Shown here piece after piece: positions 19,677-29,965 of a stretch of 64,000 bases of DNA (its first letter is position 1; each line of letters starts with the position of its first letter). Made by a program: the position numbers and the translations under genes. The notes under the pieces are model-generated. The model saw nothing but the letters and a program-made list of their open reading frames with translations, was not told where the DNA came from and did not search any database. Source of the DNA: Symbiodinium natans (Eukaryota; Sar; Dinophyceae; Suessiales; Symbiodiniaceae). The stretch covers positions 62,001 to 126,000 of the forward strand of contig CAJNDS010002354.1 of the NCBI GenBank assembly GCA_905221605.1. Reading direction: 5' to 3'.

Positions 19677-20010
19677 GCATCCTCCCAGTGAGGATAAAGT
19701 GAAGGTCATCCTCGCTACCAGAGAAACCACCCCTGACCGATCCCCTCTAACAGCCTGCGCCAGGTGCACCAGCGGTCTTGAGGGAACTTTTTGTCAGGAG
19801 GTTTAATCCTCTCACGAGGTATCACCCTCTGGTAGCATCCCAACGAGGATGATGGAGTCGAGGTTCATCCTCGCTGCCAGAGAACACACCCCTGGCCGAT
19901 TTCCTCTCACAGTTTGCACACAGTGCACCAGAAACCTTGAGGAATGTTTTGCCAGGAGGTTCAATCCTCTCATGAGGTATCAACCTCTGGTAGCATCCCA
20001 AAGAGGATGA
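19677..20010. repeat. 158-bp tandem repeat in LINE 3' region
   Basis: Two diverged units (19677-19834 and 19835-19992) and the start of a third (19993 on). Each begins GCATCC and contains CATCCTCGCTNCCAGAGAA and CAGGAGGTTnAATCCTCTC. It may serve as a template-recognition region for the element's RT. Confidence 0.8.
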
Positions 20011-20142
20011 TAGCTTAGGAGGAGGTGATATTCCTCCCCTGTACCATAGGGCCAAGAGGGCCATCAGATGTGCCAGTACAGAGGCACGGTTTTCACAACC
20101 CAAACACCAAGGAGGTGGTTCGCACTAGTTCGCTCAACTCGG

Positions 20143-20163
20143 AAAAAAAATTATATGGCCATC
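20143..20163 (+). other. LINE A8 tail and right target-site duplication
   Basis: Eight A residues (20143-20150) directly precede TTATATGGCCATC (20151-20163), the second copy of the 13-bp duplication. Confidence 0.93.
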
Positions 20164-21959
20164 CGCCTGCTGGCAAACTATGGCAGAAACACCTAGCCTC
20201 TGTTCTCACTTCCTTTGGTGGCATTGAGATGGATTTGTTTCCTTCAAACTTCATCTTTCAAATGGGTTCCCATACCCTGCTACTTAACGTGTATGTAGAT
20301 GACCTAACGTTGTCGGGAGCAAAGCATCTTCATGCACAGTTTTGGAAAAAGCTGAGAGCGCATATCAAGCTGGAAGACGAATGTTACATCGAAGCCTCTA
20401 ATGCACGGATCCTTGGCAGAGGTCACCGAATCCAACGAGGCAGTGACTTCACAACTCTTGTGCTTGATATGTCTGCTTTCGCAGAGCAGGTCGTCGAGGC
20501 GTACTGCGAGCTTGCTGATGTCCCAAAGGCAAAGCTCCGTAACGTCACAACCCCAAGTTTGTCCGAGGCGTTAATGTCAGATGAGGACCTGCAGCAACCC
20601 GGCACACTGAGCCATGTAGCTGCAAAGGTACTTATGAAAGCACTTTGGCTGGGTCGGTTGGCTCGCCCTGATCTGTGTTTCATAATCGGTCGGTTAGCGT
20701 CACGAGTGGCCGCGTGGACTAAATGGGAAGACAAGCAGTTACTTCGCCTGATTTCGTATCTTCACGGTACAACAGGCTTATGTTTAGCTGCTACTGTGAA
20801 CCATCACGAAGCTCCCCAGATCCACATCTTCACTGACAGTGATTTCGCCTCTTGTCCGCATAGTGCAAAATCGACGAGCGGGATCTACATGACTATAGGG
20901 TCAACAGATTTCCGCTTTCCGCTGTGGTGGGCATCTAAGAAACAGACGAGTGTTGCAAGAAGCACTCCCGAGGCTGAGGCCATAGCAATGGCTTCCGCCA
21001 TGTTTGGTGAGGCCTTGAACATTCAGGTCATGATGGAGCATCTCCTCGGTCGTGCTATCGACGTCGTATTCCATCAAGACAACGAGACCTTGCTCAAAGT
21101 CCTGGCTACAGGCTATTCGGCGAAGCTGAGACACTGCAATCGAGTCCACAGGGTCAACATTGCATCAATGTCTGAACAGCTAGAGTCGCCACAAGTCACT
21201 GCCGTGTACTGCAAGAGCGAATCTCAGATAGCTAATGGCCTAACAAAAGTCATTCCACCTGCAGAATGGCCACATACTCTCGCACAGTTTGGCTTGACAG
21301 CATCCAGCGATGGACCCCACCTGGAAACTGCCGTCGCCGCACTTGCAGAGGCAAATCTTGCCGCAGAAGTCTTCGCAGGCAGTTGCCCAAAGGTCCCGAC
21401 TTGTCAGCATCTGGTGCAGCTACTGACGCTGTTACCTCATGGTCCTGATAAGAGGGGGGCACCGGGGCACGACTCGCATGTATTTTCTGCGGGCGCATTT
21501 GTCTTAGGAGGAGTGTTTGGCCTGCAGACAAACACACACAAATTTCAATATGCAACGGCGTTGATATGTCGATTCTTTCGACGTTATATGCCATCACACA
21601 AGTTCTCAAGCATAATCGTGCAGCAAGGTGTAGTCGCGGGGCTCCACCGAGACTCCAACAATGCAGAAGGCTCAAAGAACCTCCTTGTAGCGTTGAATCC
21701 AACAAGTGGACCCATATTGTGGGTAGAAGATGAGGAAGGGACTGTCCAATGTCCAAACGACGACAGCCTATGGGGTCACATGTTGTGTAACCCTGCACTC
21801 TTCAATCCCAGAGCACGCCACTGCACAGTCCTGACAGGATGTGAGGCTTCAGAACGAATCGTTGCCATAGCATTCCTGATCAGAAATGCCGAGCGCTTGA
21901 GTCCTTCAGACCGCGCAACACTACTGAGCGCAGGTTTCAACCTGCCCTCAATCTGCTAG
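20151..21959 (+). CDS. Copia RT C-half, RNase H and 2OG-Fe(II)-like domain
   Basis: This resumes the copia RT after the LINE. PAGKLWQKHLASVLTSFG is followed by NVYVDDLTLSG (Asp codons 20298, 20301). RNase H: FTDSDFASCPHS (Asp 20835), TPEAEAIAMASAMFGEA, FHQDNETLLKV. After RNase H the frame continues about 220 residues beyond a normal copia end. That tail has AGAFVLGGVFGL, LHRDSNN (H codon 21645, D codon 21651), a distal His in RARHCTVLTG (21819) and an Arg 12 residues later (21855), the pattern of a 2OG-Fe(II) oxygenase. It resembles the R1 module near 575-960. The stop is TAG at 21957-21959. Confidence 0.82.
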   Translation, partial: LYGHPPAGKLWQKHLASVLTSFGGIEMDLFPSNFIFQMGSHTLLLNVYVDDLTLSGAKHLHAQFWKKLRAHIKLEDECYIEASNARILGRGHRIQRGSDFTTLVLDMSAFAEQVVEAYCELADVPKAKLRNVTTPSLSEALMSDEDLQQPGTLSHVAAKVLMKALWLGRLARPDLCFIIGRLASRVAAWTKWEDKQLLRLISYLHGTTGLCLAATVNHHEAPQIHIFTDSDFASCPHSAKSTSGIYMTIGSTDFRFPLWWASKKQTSVARSTPEAEAIAMASAMFGEALNIQVMMEHLLGRAIDVVFHQDNETLLKVLATGYSAKLRHCNRVHRVNIASMSEQLESPQVTAVYCKSESQIANGLTKVIPPAEWPHTLAQFGLTASSDGPHLETAVAALAEANLAAEVFAGSCPKVPTCQHLVQLLTLLPHGPDKRGAPGHDSHVFSAGAFVLGGVFGLQTNTHKFQYATALICRFFRRYMPSHKFSSIIVQQGVVAGLHRDSNNAEGSKNLLVALNPTSGPILWVEDEEGTVQCPNDDSLWGHMLCNPALFNPRARHCTVLTGCEASERIVAIAFLIRNAERLSPSDRATLLSAGFNLPSIC

Positions 21960-21983
21960 TCCAGTCTCACCGTTCTGTCTCCT

Positions 21984-21994
21984 AAAGGGGGGAG
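21984..21994 (+). other. Candidate polypurine tract
   Basis: AAAGGGGGGAG lies 25 bp after the copia stop, where the plus-strand primer and the edge of a 3' LTR are expected. A matching 5' LTR was not found. Confidence 0.5.
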
Positions 21995-22074
21995 TTAACT
22001 AAACTGGCCCCAAACCACCGTTTAGCTGTACATACCAAGTAGGGTTAGGAGAGCAGATTCGGATGACTGATTGT

Positions 22075-22087
22075 ATTTTGGCTCAAG
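22075..22087 (+). other. Spliced-leader relic
   Basis: ATTTTGGCTCAAG matches the last 13 bases of the dinoflagellate spliced leader. It lies between the copia element and the ankyrin gene and could mark the 5' end of a retroposed transcript or belong to the copia 3' region. Confidence 0.55.
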
Positions 22088-22123
22088 GAAAATAGGCGTG
22101 CCCGTTGTGCGTCTTTCCTTGTC

Positions 22124-22146
22124 TTAAGTACCTTTGTTGTACTTAA
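22124..22146. other. Perfect 8-bp hairpin
   Basis: TTAAGTAC, a 7-base loop, then GTACTTAA. Function unknown. Confidence 0.5.
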
Positions 22147-22325
22147 CTATGGGCCCTAAACCCTGGAACCCCCTAACCCTAAACCATAAACCTTAAGCCC
22201 TTCTACCCTAGACCCTATACCCTAAACCCTAAACCTTAACAATCCGAAACATATGGGAGCTTACTAAAATAGGGGACCCCTAAACTGGACCCCCAAAGAG
22301 GGACCCCACGAAGGGAACCCTAATT
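22147..22325. repeat. Degenerate telomere-type CCCTAAA repeats
   Basis: Imperfect CCCTAAA units (about 22150-22240), then GGGACCCC-rich short repeats. This is the first such tract in the window; none occurs within the retroelements to its left. Confidence 0.8.
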
Positions 22326-22439
22326 CCAGAACTATCGTGTTACATGAATATACTGGTGTTTGATCAAAGTCTTGTATGCTTTTTTACTATCTAGTTTCAA
22401 TATATATACTACATTTTTGTACCGGTGTATTGTATATTG

Positions 22440-22680
22440 TTATACTGTTATGGCTGCTATATTGCTGTATTGCAGCATTGCTATATTGCTATCTTGCTAT
22501 CTTGCTATCTTGCTATCTTGCTATATTGCTACATTGTTCCATTGTTCAAGTGTTGTACTGTAATATCGTTCTATTGTTCTGGTGTTCTATTGTTTTCATG
22601 TTCTGATGTGTTGCATTGTCGTATTGTTGTATCGCTGTGTTGTTGTATTGTTGCATTGCCTGTTCAATGTATTGTTATAT
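22440..22680. repeat. T-rich minisatellite with TTGCTATCT units
   Basis: A 9-bp unit is clear at about 22475-22530 and decays into TTGTTCTATTG-like repeats. The long pyrimidine-rich tract ends just before the first exon of the ankyrin gene and may be intron sequence. The open frame through it (low-complexity Cys/Ile/Leu/Tyr) is not credible coding sequence. Confidence 0.75.
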
Positions 22681-22685
22681 GTTCT

Positions 22686-24676
22686 GAGGTGCTGGACGTC
22701 AGGACCGAGGTCGCACTGCCGAGTGCTAAAGCATTCGACACATCTGCTTTGAAAGCGGAGCCTATCTTTGTGTGGTACGACTACTTCTCCTGCCCTCAGC
22801 TGGAGCATTTGGTGAAGGAGTTCGAGAGTGGGCAGATGAGTGACCTTGCGAAGGCGATCAGATGCTCCAATTTCGTTTCAAGAGTGATCAACAGTTTGTG
22901 CTTCATTGTGCTCTCACTAACTTATGTTAAGAGTTTAAGCATGGATCAACCTGGACCCTGGCAACGCAGCCACTCTCAGCCAGGCCGTGAACAGCATCCC
23001 GCTCTATGTGGCAGAGTGTTCTTTCTTCTTCGTGCTGTGCCCCGTGTTGGAGTCCGAAGACGGCTCGAAGTTGTTGGGCCCCAGCAGTTGGGCGTCGCGC
23101 GGATGGTGCCGCATTGAGAGGTGGGGAGAGGAGGGTTTTGTGGCAGGGACGACCTAGAAAGTAGTATTCCCCTTGTCATTCGCGATGTGTCTCTGACTAG
23201 AGTGATTTTTTGAGTCTTGCTGAGTCTGAGTTCAGAGGTGCTGCCGGGAGCTGTCGCCGGAGCACTCCTGGATCATGATCCGGAGCGCCAAGCACCTTAG
23301 GGATTTTTAGGAATAGTTTTCTAATTTTTGGGTAGTATAGTCTTTAAGAAAACAGCCACAATTATCATTTTTGCTAGGGTTCCAAGATCAGTATAGGCAC
23401 ATGGAACTCATCGACACTCCCATCGCCACCCCCGGTGCCGGATGCGCCGGCGAAGGCGAGTTCACTGTGGCTGGGTAGTAGAGTGGGCAACCTTTATAGG
23501 CTTTTTGGGGGTTTAGGGTTTAGGGTTTAGGTTTTAGGGTTTAGGTTTTAGGGTTTAGGGTTTAGGCTCGTATATTCCCTTTATACCAGCAAAGGTCCAC
23601 CTTTAGTTCCCCTAGGATGCTGGAACAACTCTAAGGTGGAGTCGGATCGCCAGAAGCTCGGGCCTGTTTTGTTGAAAGCGGTACAGCGGAAGCTCCGCTT
23701 CCTGCTGCGGTCCGGGAACCTCGTGGGGTACCGCACCCTTTTGAACCATCAGCCCCTCTTCCTCCGGGGCTTTGATGTGGAGATCCAATATGACCTGATT
23801 CCGGGCTTCGAGGCTTTGCCGTGCCTGGGTGAAGCTTCCGAGGCTTCCGAAGCTTCCCTGATTGTCTCCCAGTTCCTGTACCAGAATGGGTTCAGCAAAG
23901 TCGCCGAGTTGGACAAGGTGGGCTGGACGCCCCTGCACTACGCGGGATGCCGCGGGGAGCCCGAGTTGGTCCGGGCCCTCCTGGCGCACCGCGCCAATCC
24001 GAATGTCATGGCTACGAAGGACAACGTCATGGCAGGAGCCCTACGGAAGTGGCGGGTGATGACCAGCGTGGCTGCTTTGAGGCACCATGAAGTTGCACAC
24101 ATCTTGATTGAGGCCAAGGCGGATCTGAGTGGCACGCAGTTGGTCGGAGCAGCCATCGGGAATGATCCCGAGGGCATCCGCATCCTCTGCGAAGTTGGCG
24201 GCGTCAGCCCCTATGCCGCAGATGACGAAGGAGGCTTCGGAGTGAAGGCGATTACCCTGGCTTGCATGTATGGGGCAGAGGCCGCCGTGGAAGCGCTCTT
24301 CAAGCAGGCCGCTCGCGTGGGCGGGCGCGTTGACCTGTCGAACATTTTTTGGCTGTCCTGCACCTTTGGGAATGCCGGGGCAAAGCTCGTGGACACGTTG
24401 CTGGAGGTCCAGGCCGATCTCGATGAGCGGGGCTCTTTCAGCCTCAAGACGCCACTTGGGCTCTTGTTCAGCGTGCTTGCCCTCAAGTATCGCCTGGGCA
24501 GCCGGACAAGGCTCGCGACGATGTCGTACCACCGAAACGGAGCTACGCCATTGATTCAAGCAGTCTTGGGTGGGCAGTGGGAAGCAGCTGCAACCCTGAT
24601 TGCCAGAGGCGCCCGGGTGGACTTGCGAAACTCGCTGCTTGGACCTTTGCCAGGAGCATCTGAGCCACTTTTTTGA
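22686..24676 (+). CDS. Ankyrin-repeat protein with dinoflagellate-specific N-terminal domain, multi-exon
   Basis: At least four exons are inferred from protein continuity. Exon A, about 22686-22805: EVLDVRTEVALPSAKAF...FVWYDYFSCPQ. Exon B, about 22940-23120: NLDPGNAATLSQAVNSIP, then FFFVLCPVLESEDGSK and WASRGWCRIER. Exon C, about 23390-23465: MELIDTPIATP, CAGEGEFTVA. Exon D, about 23642-24676: SDRQKLGPVLLKAVQRKLRF, then ankyrin repeats from about 23900 (DKVGWTPLHYAGCRGEPELV; HEVAHILIEAKADL; GATPLIQAVLGGQWEAA). I recognise this exon order from large dinoflagellate protein families; their function is unknown. The exon B donor (GAGAG|GTGGGG) looks canonical; other junctions are uncertain. Upstream exons may exist. 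The last intron carries telomere-type repeats. Confidence 0.75.
23508..23570. repeat. Telomere-type TTTAGGG repeats in an intron
   Basis: About eight TTTAGGG or TTTTAGGG units between exon C and exon D of the ankyrin gene. Confidence 0.85.
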
Positions 24677-25570
24677 GTCGGGCATGTAGCAGGGTCTAGG
24701 TCAACCCCGTATCATTGGGTGTGCTGCAGCGAGGGCTCCTACGATTCATGCGTCGTGTTGCGTAGGTTGTCATGACTCGATACATACAAGAGAACGTGTC
24801 CAGCAGGGGCGTGAAACGCGCCGTACGAAGGTTGTAGTAGTACAAAGCACAACGCAGCCAAGATCTGCGGAATATTTCAGACGAAGCACTTTCAGTGCAA
24901 AAGTTGTTCCAGAACGACAGAAGCAGTCGTCGTCGCCATCGACGTCGTTCTCGTCGCCGAGTTGGTAGTGCAAAGTGCAAAGCAACATCCCGCCAGGATC
25001 CAAATCGAGGCACGCCCAGAAATGAAGCTGAAAAAGCCCTCAGAGCACGAATCGAAGCACTTCTGGCACTGAAGCTGCAGTACGACCTAGCAAAATCCAG
25101 CGACCCCAAAGGCGCTCCAATATGTTGTATTACGAAGAGGCGAAGAGGCAATACCCAGCCAGGATCCGAATCGTGGTACTTCCAGCTGTAAAGTTGTGGT
25201 ACCAAGAGTCAAAGCCCTGCCAAGGCTCCCCGAAATGAATCGAAGCACTTCAAGATACTTCAAGTGAAGTTCCGCTCCGAGAGTGCATTTAGGAAAGTAC
25301 CACTTTAGCAACCTGCTTACTGTTCCTGAGTGATGTTTCTTCTCTTGACGTTTCAAATTCATTACGACTGTCCATTTTGTCTGTTAGAGCATGTATTCAA
25401 CATCCAGCCAGAATCCGAAATGAAGCGCATCCCGCATGACAGTTGTACTGAAAAACAACGAAGCAACCTCCAGCCAGGATCCCAGTCCAGGGCGATTTCC
25501 AGTACGAAAGGTGTGTTACGAAGAGGCAAAGTAAGTCCCGCCAGAATCCGAGACGACACATGTGAAGCTT
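24677..25570. repeat. Degenerate dispersed repeat with CCAGGATCC motif
   Basis: No gene seen. The motif CAAAGCAACmTCCmGCCAGGATCC recurs in diverged form near 24975, 25145, 25455 and 25530, often after TTACGAAGAGGC. It looks like an old satellite or tandem duplication. Short open frames on both strands are byproducts. Confidence 0.5.
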
Positions 25571-26959
25571 TGCTCCCTTGCTGTTGCAGTAGGCTGCTTG
25601 GTCCCCAGGAATTCAAAAAAGAGCCGCGTTGCATGCGCAGGTAATAGCTTTGGTGGTGGAGGTGCACTGCAAGAAGCCCCCGTTTTGACACCACCATATC
25701 GCCTGGCCTTCCACATCGGTTTCTTTCCACTTCCCACTGTCTCTAGATTCTTGCGATTCTTTCATGTATTTCCTGCTTCATGCGTCGGGTTTATGTTTTC
25801 TCAGACTTCTCTTGGCTTTCCTAGTTTCATCTTCCGGTGTTTTTGTGGCATCGTCCGTGTTGTACCCCGGGTGTCCCTGGTTTGCCAGGGAGAGGGCTGC
25901 TCGGAGCGACTCTCAAGAGTTCCCCTTTGCTCCCCTTTTGTGGTTCTTGTGCTTCCTATGTTGGAGACATGTCGTCTCACAGCCAGCTGCATTTTTAACT
26001 CACCAGCTTGCGTTTGATTGGCCCATATTGGCCCATATTGGCAAACCCAGGCTCGGCTTCTCTGCAGCAGACCTAGCACTTTCACCGCCAGCATTCCTCA
26101 CGCGAGCTTTCGAAGGGGATGTGGATGGCTGCGTGAGGGTGGCCAGGCTGGCAAAGGCAGAGCGTGCTCCTGACGCATGCCGTCCGCACGGGGGCATGCA
26201 TGGGGGCCAGGAAGAGGACGACCAGATGATTGAGGTCATGTTTTGAGAGTTTTCAGCCCTTTTTGCGGCTCACAATTCGAATCTACTCCCGTGATCCGAG
26301 GAGAATTCAGGAGGAAGGAGGATTTTCAAATGGTGTCAGGCTAAGCCCGCTGGCACTTGTGAAGCACCACAAGTCGGGTGAAGTCGTATCCGAGTGAGGA
26401 GTGTTCCATTCTTAAAGAAGATGGTTTCCCGCTCCTGGACATCGATGCTTGGGCATAGAGAAAAAAGAGCAGGAGGGAGAGGTACTTCGCGAGCACGGTC
26501 AGCCTTTTGTATGGTGTAGGGGACATGATTGGTATGAGCACGCTGCAATCTGTTGAATACCAAACATGTGGACGTCTCTGTCCTGCAGACGAAGGGAGCT
26601 TGGGGAAAGCATGACAGCAAGGTGAGGTAGAAGCTGTTGTGCCAAAAGAGATGAATCAAGCATGTGCAGCTTTGGCTTGCAGTTACACCGTCAGTACTGT
26701 ATTGTCGTTGTTCATGTATTGACATGGACCTGCAGTCTGCACAAATTCTCTCGCACCGGCTAGATTCTGGAGATTGCTCTTTAGTTGCCCGACTACGCCC
26801 CAATTGCCGCACGACTGGAGCGATGCTCTCAAAGCCTGGAGCTTGGGATCGTGCGCAATGCGGTTGCGGTTTCGGGCTTGGGACCAGGATCCCTAATATA
26901 GACCCCAGAATAGTAGGATTCCCTTCTAATAAGGATCTCAATAAGGCACCCCTACTTTC
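25571..26959. other. Unassigned region with weak open frames
   Basis: Open frames at 25562-26017 and 25764-26246 (+) and 26336-26941 (-) match nothing I recognise. The end of the second (about 26060-26246, charged, ending EEDDQMIEVMF) could be an exon. A short GGACCCC/GGATTCCCTT repeat at about 26885-26955 resembles one at 59195-59250. Confidence 0.3.
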
Positions 26960-27760
26960 GGAACCCTAACCCTAAACCCTAAACCCTAAATCCTAAACCC
27001 TAAACCCTAAACCCTCAAACCTAAGTTCGGAAACCCCCATGTGTGTCGTGACTGGTGAGCCGATTCGGAGGGGTTTGTGTTTTATGCAGGCCTTCCTGGT
27101 TTGGGGTTTACGGTTTAGGGTTTGGGGTTTAGGGTTTTGCTGCAGAGTTTCACTTGCCAAGCAAGACACCATTCCAAGGGTCTTGAAGTGACTTGATGTG
27201 TCGCGGAAACGAAGACCCCGAGGCGTCCCAATCTCTCAGCTCAAGCAAGGGGTTTTCATCTTACGGTTTAGGGTTTAGGGTTTAGGGTATAGGGTTTAGG
27301 GTTTACGGCGGAAAAAAAGGCCACAAACGCAGCTTCTGCAGTGTCTGACGAGACAGGCATGCCTTGTTCGGCGAGCGCTCGCGAGGCCTTTGGGGTGCCA
27401 GAACAACCAGTTCCTGTCAAACTCTTTGGGTTGGGTTTTGGGTTGAGGGTTTAGGGTTTAGGGGTTTAGGGGTTTAGGGGTTTAGGGGTTTAGGGGTTGA
27501 GGGGTTCAGGGGTTTAGGGGTTTGGGGGTTTAGGGGTTTAGGGTTTAGGGTTCGGAGTTTGGGGTTCAAGGTTTGGGTTGAGCGGCTGGCAGGAACGGGA
27601 ATTGGACCTGCAACCGTCAAAGAGCACTATCAAGCTTACGCCCTGGACTCAACCCCAAAATCCCAACCCCTAAACCCTAAACCCTAAACCCTAAACCCTA
27701 AACCCTAAACCCTAAACCCTAAACCCTAAACCCTAAACCCTAAACCCTAAACCCTCAACG
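26960..27760. repeat. Cluster of telomere-type arrays in both orientations
   Basis: CCCTAAA at 26966-27018, TTTAGGG at 27105-27136 and 27264-27306, TTTAGGGG variants at 27425-27545, and a regular CCCTAAA array at 27668-27757. Short unique spacers separate them; no gene seen. Confidence 0.92.
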
Positions 27761-28534
27761 GTTCAAGGCGACAGCTTCCTGCGCCCTCGTGACGTGGTAG
27801 GCGGATCTGTATCATTGCAAAGGGTTCGCCTATATTGGGTGTGTTTGGATGTACTGGGTTCACATAGACTGCCCGGGTCTTTCGGATGGCTTAGTGTGGA
27901 GTTCAAGCTGGCGTCAATGGAATTCAAGGGTGTTGTCGCTGGGGGTGCAAAGGAGTCTCGCTTGGTACGCCTGGGGCCACGGATTGGCAAGCACGTAAGC
28001 TTTGCTATACCTGGTGGTTTCTCTATCTCTCTCTCTCTCTCTCCCTCTCTCTCTCTCTCTTCCCTTAAACCCTAATCCCAAAACCCTAAACCCTAAACGC
28101 TCAACCCTTATTCTCTCTCTCTCTCTCTCTCTGTCTCTCTTTCTGTCTCTGTCTCTCTATTGCTCCATCGTCTCTAAGTTTTTGCGAATCTCAGAGGTGT
28201 ACCCACAGGCACAAATCACAAGCATGCCTGCTTGCTAGACACCAAGCTGCCTTGACTGTCGCGCATCTCAGAGCTGATGGCCTGATTGCAGATATTCCGC
28301 CCATGCTACACCCAGAAAGCTCCACAATCCATATGAGGGTTTTCCAACATAGGAGTAGTTATTGCGAGTTCCAGGAAGAAGCATCATGGTATATTAAGGA
28401 TCATGGTATATCATAGTTTATTTTGGACTTTTGAGGTATCGAAGAGACCCCGATTTTGGGAACCCCCCCCTCCCCGCCTCAGCCAAAAGCCTTAAACCCC
28501 TTCACCCTAAAGCTAACCCAAGGAAGACCCGATG
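27761..28534. other. Spacer with CT microsatellites
   Basis: (CT)n tracts at 28019-28064 and 28108-28160 flank a short CCCTAAA run (28068-28108). The remainder has no recognisable gene. Confidence 0.6.
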
Positions 28535-28648
28535 CTAAACCCTAAACCCTAAACCCTAAACCCTAAACCCTAAACCCTAAACCCTAAACCCTAAACCCTA
28601 AACCCTAAACCCTAAACCCTAAACCCTAAACCCTAAACCCTAAATCCT
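28535..28648. repeat. Regular CCCTAAA array
   Basis: About 16 near-perfect units. Confidence 0.95.
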
Positions 28649-29652
28649 ACCAGGCGGTGTGGCTTCAGAGTTGGTCGCTGCTGTCTCGTCGCTGCTTCCG
28701 CATGGCGAAGGCGGCTTTGATGGGGGCTTGAGGAGCTTCGATGCAGTTCGCGGAGAGCCCTTGTCAGATAGGCTTCATCTCATGGGGAGCTGTATCCGCT
28801 CTTTGACTAGGAGACTGGCGGTATCTGGCAAAAAGGAAGGTGCAGGCAACGTATCATGTGTCCGGGTTTATCTGTCACCTTGATCTTGTATTGACCGTTT
28901 GGCGACCTTGCCTGCTGGGACTAGATCTATGCGACGACTGTGATCGTGCAGCCCCAAACCCTAAACCCTAAACCCTAAACCCTAAACCCTAAACCTAAAC
29001 CCCAAACCCTATACCCGAAACCCCTGAAAGTCCACCTCTCCTGAGGCTGCGGAATGCGAAGCTGCCTGGCAGGGGGCACCCAGGGGCGTGGCCCCCCCTT
29101 GTGTTTCGGGTGTTTGGGAGCTGGGAGTGTTGTGTTTAGGGGTTGGGGTCGGTTTTTTTTTGTGGGGGCCGGGGGTGCAGGATTTGTTTGCTCACGGAGG
29201 GCGTTTTTAGGGCTTGAAGGGATTGAGGCTTAGGTGAGGTTGAGGAAGCAGTGCAGCCAAGCACGTTTGCAGCGTCTGTTTGGGTATATCGCCATGTTGA
29301 GCCTCCCAAGGCTCGTGGCCACGCTTCCGTGCGCAGCCCAGCTTCGCTCCGTTTCGGGGGAAGTGGGCATCCGGAAAGGAACTTCGGGTGTTTGGGTCGT
29401 CCGAAGATGTAGGGGACACTGAGTCGTCCTCTGGTGGTACCGATCTCGTTGGCGCCGGCTGGATTATTCTGATAGCACAGGAACGAATGAAGGATTCTTT
29501 ATTATCAGGCGTCCTAAAACAGCACGCGTTCGAAGACTATGAGCTCCTGTTGCGTCTTGTGCTTCAGCTCCCAGTAGCTTCTGCCTTGTGATTCTGCGTC
29601 GTGGCCGGGTTGCTGGGACAGGGGGTATTGGGCTATTTGGGTTAGCGGGTGA
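28649..29652. other. Spacer with possible exon fragments
   Basis: The open frame at 28659-28883 (+) has plausible protein composition (SELVAAVSSLLPHGEGGFDGG) and that at about 29470-29591 (+) includes ERMKDSLLSGVLKQHAFEDY. Neither is recognised; either could be an exon. A CCCTAAA run lies at 28953-29018. Confidence 0.3.
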
Positions 29653-29965
29653 ACCCTAAACCCTAAACCCTAAACCCTAAATCCTAAACCCTAAACCCTA
29701 AACCCTAAACCCTAAAGCCTAAACCCTCAACCCTAAACCCTAAACCCTAAACCCACTTCAAGATGCTTCAGCTCTCCTCCTCACATGAAAGTGCTCCGGT
29801 GCAGGAGCGACGCATGGCAGGCTCTCCCTCCGCCCGAGACCGCTTCATGATGCGAGATTTGGGCCCTCTGGGGTTTAGGGGCTGAGGGTTTAAGGTTTAG
29901 GGTTTAGGGTTTAGGGTTTAGGGTTTAGGGTTTAGGGTTTAGGGTTTAGGGCTCAGGCTTCAGGG
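29653..29965. repeat. Opposed telomere-type arrays
   Basis: CCCTAAA at 29653-29752 and TTTAGGG at 29871-29950, separated by about 120 bp of unique sequence, giving a long inverted repeat. Confidence 0.92.

Larger units (their letters stand above)
13378..20150 (+). mobile_element. LINE (non-LTR retrotransposon), 6.8 kb, nested in copia RT
   Basis: It is bounded by perfect 13-bp target-site duplications and ends in A8. It begins with three spliced-leader relics, then ORF1 (13507-14502), a frame-disrupted ORF2 with AP-type endonuclease, RT, RNase H and terminal zinc fingers (about 14504-19660), and a 3' region with a 158-bp tandem repeat. The insertion is in the same orientation as the copia element. 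ORF2 needs two frame changes (near 15553 and near 16541), so this copy is probably dead, although it appears full length. Confidence 0.92.
5979..21994 (+). mobile_element. Ty1/copia-type retrotransposon, split by a LINE
   Basis: The order is HAD-like ORF (5979-7187), Gag-protease-integrase (7247-11860), methyltransferase-like plus RT N-half (about 11850-13377), inserted LINE (13378-20150), RT C-half-RNase H-2OG-like domain (20151-21959), and a polypurine tract (21984-21994). Integrase before RT and the SLYG motif are diagnostic of copia. Removing the LINE and one target-site copy would bring the RT halves together in one frame. A single frame change remains near 11845. Paired LTRs could not be found, so outer limits are provisional. 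Confidence 0.85.

Noticed and set aside
27574-27645. tRNA-like sequence on the minus strand (B-box-like GGTCCAATTCC and end TTCCTGCCA)
   Set aside because: The 5' acceptor strand does not pair with the 3' end and no A box or D arm is visible; at best a relic.
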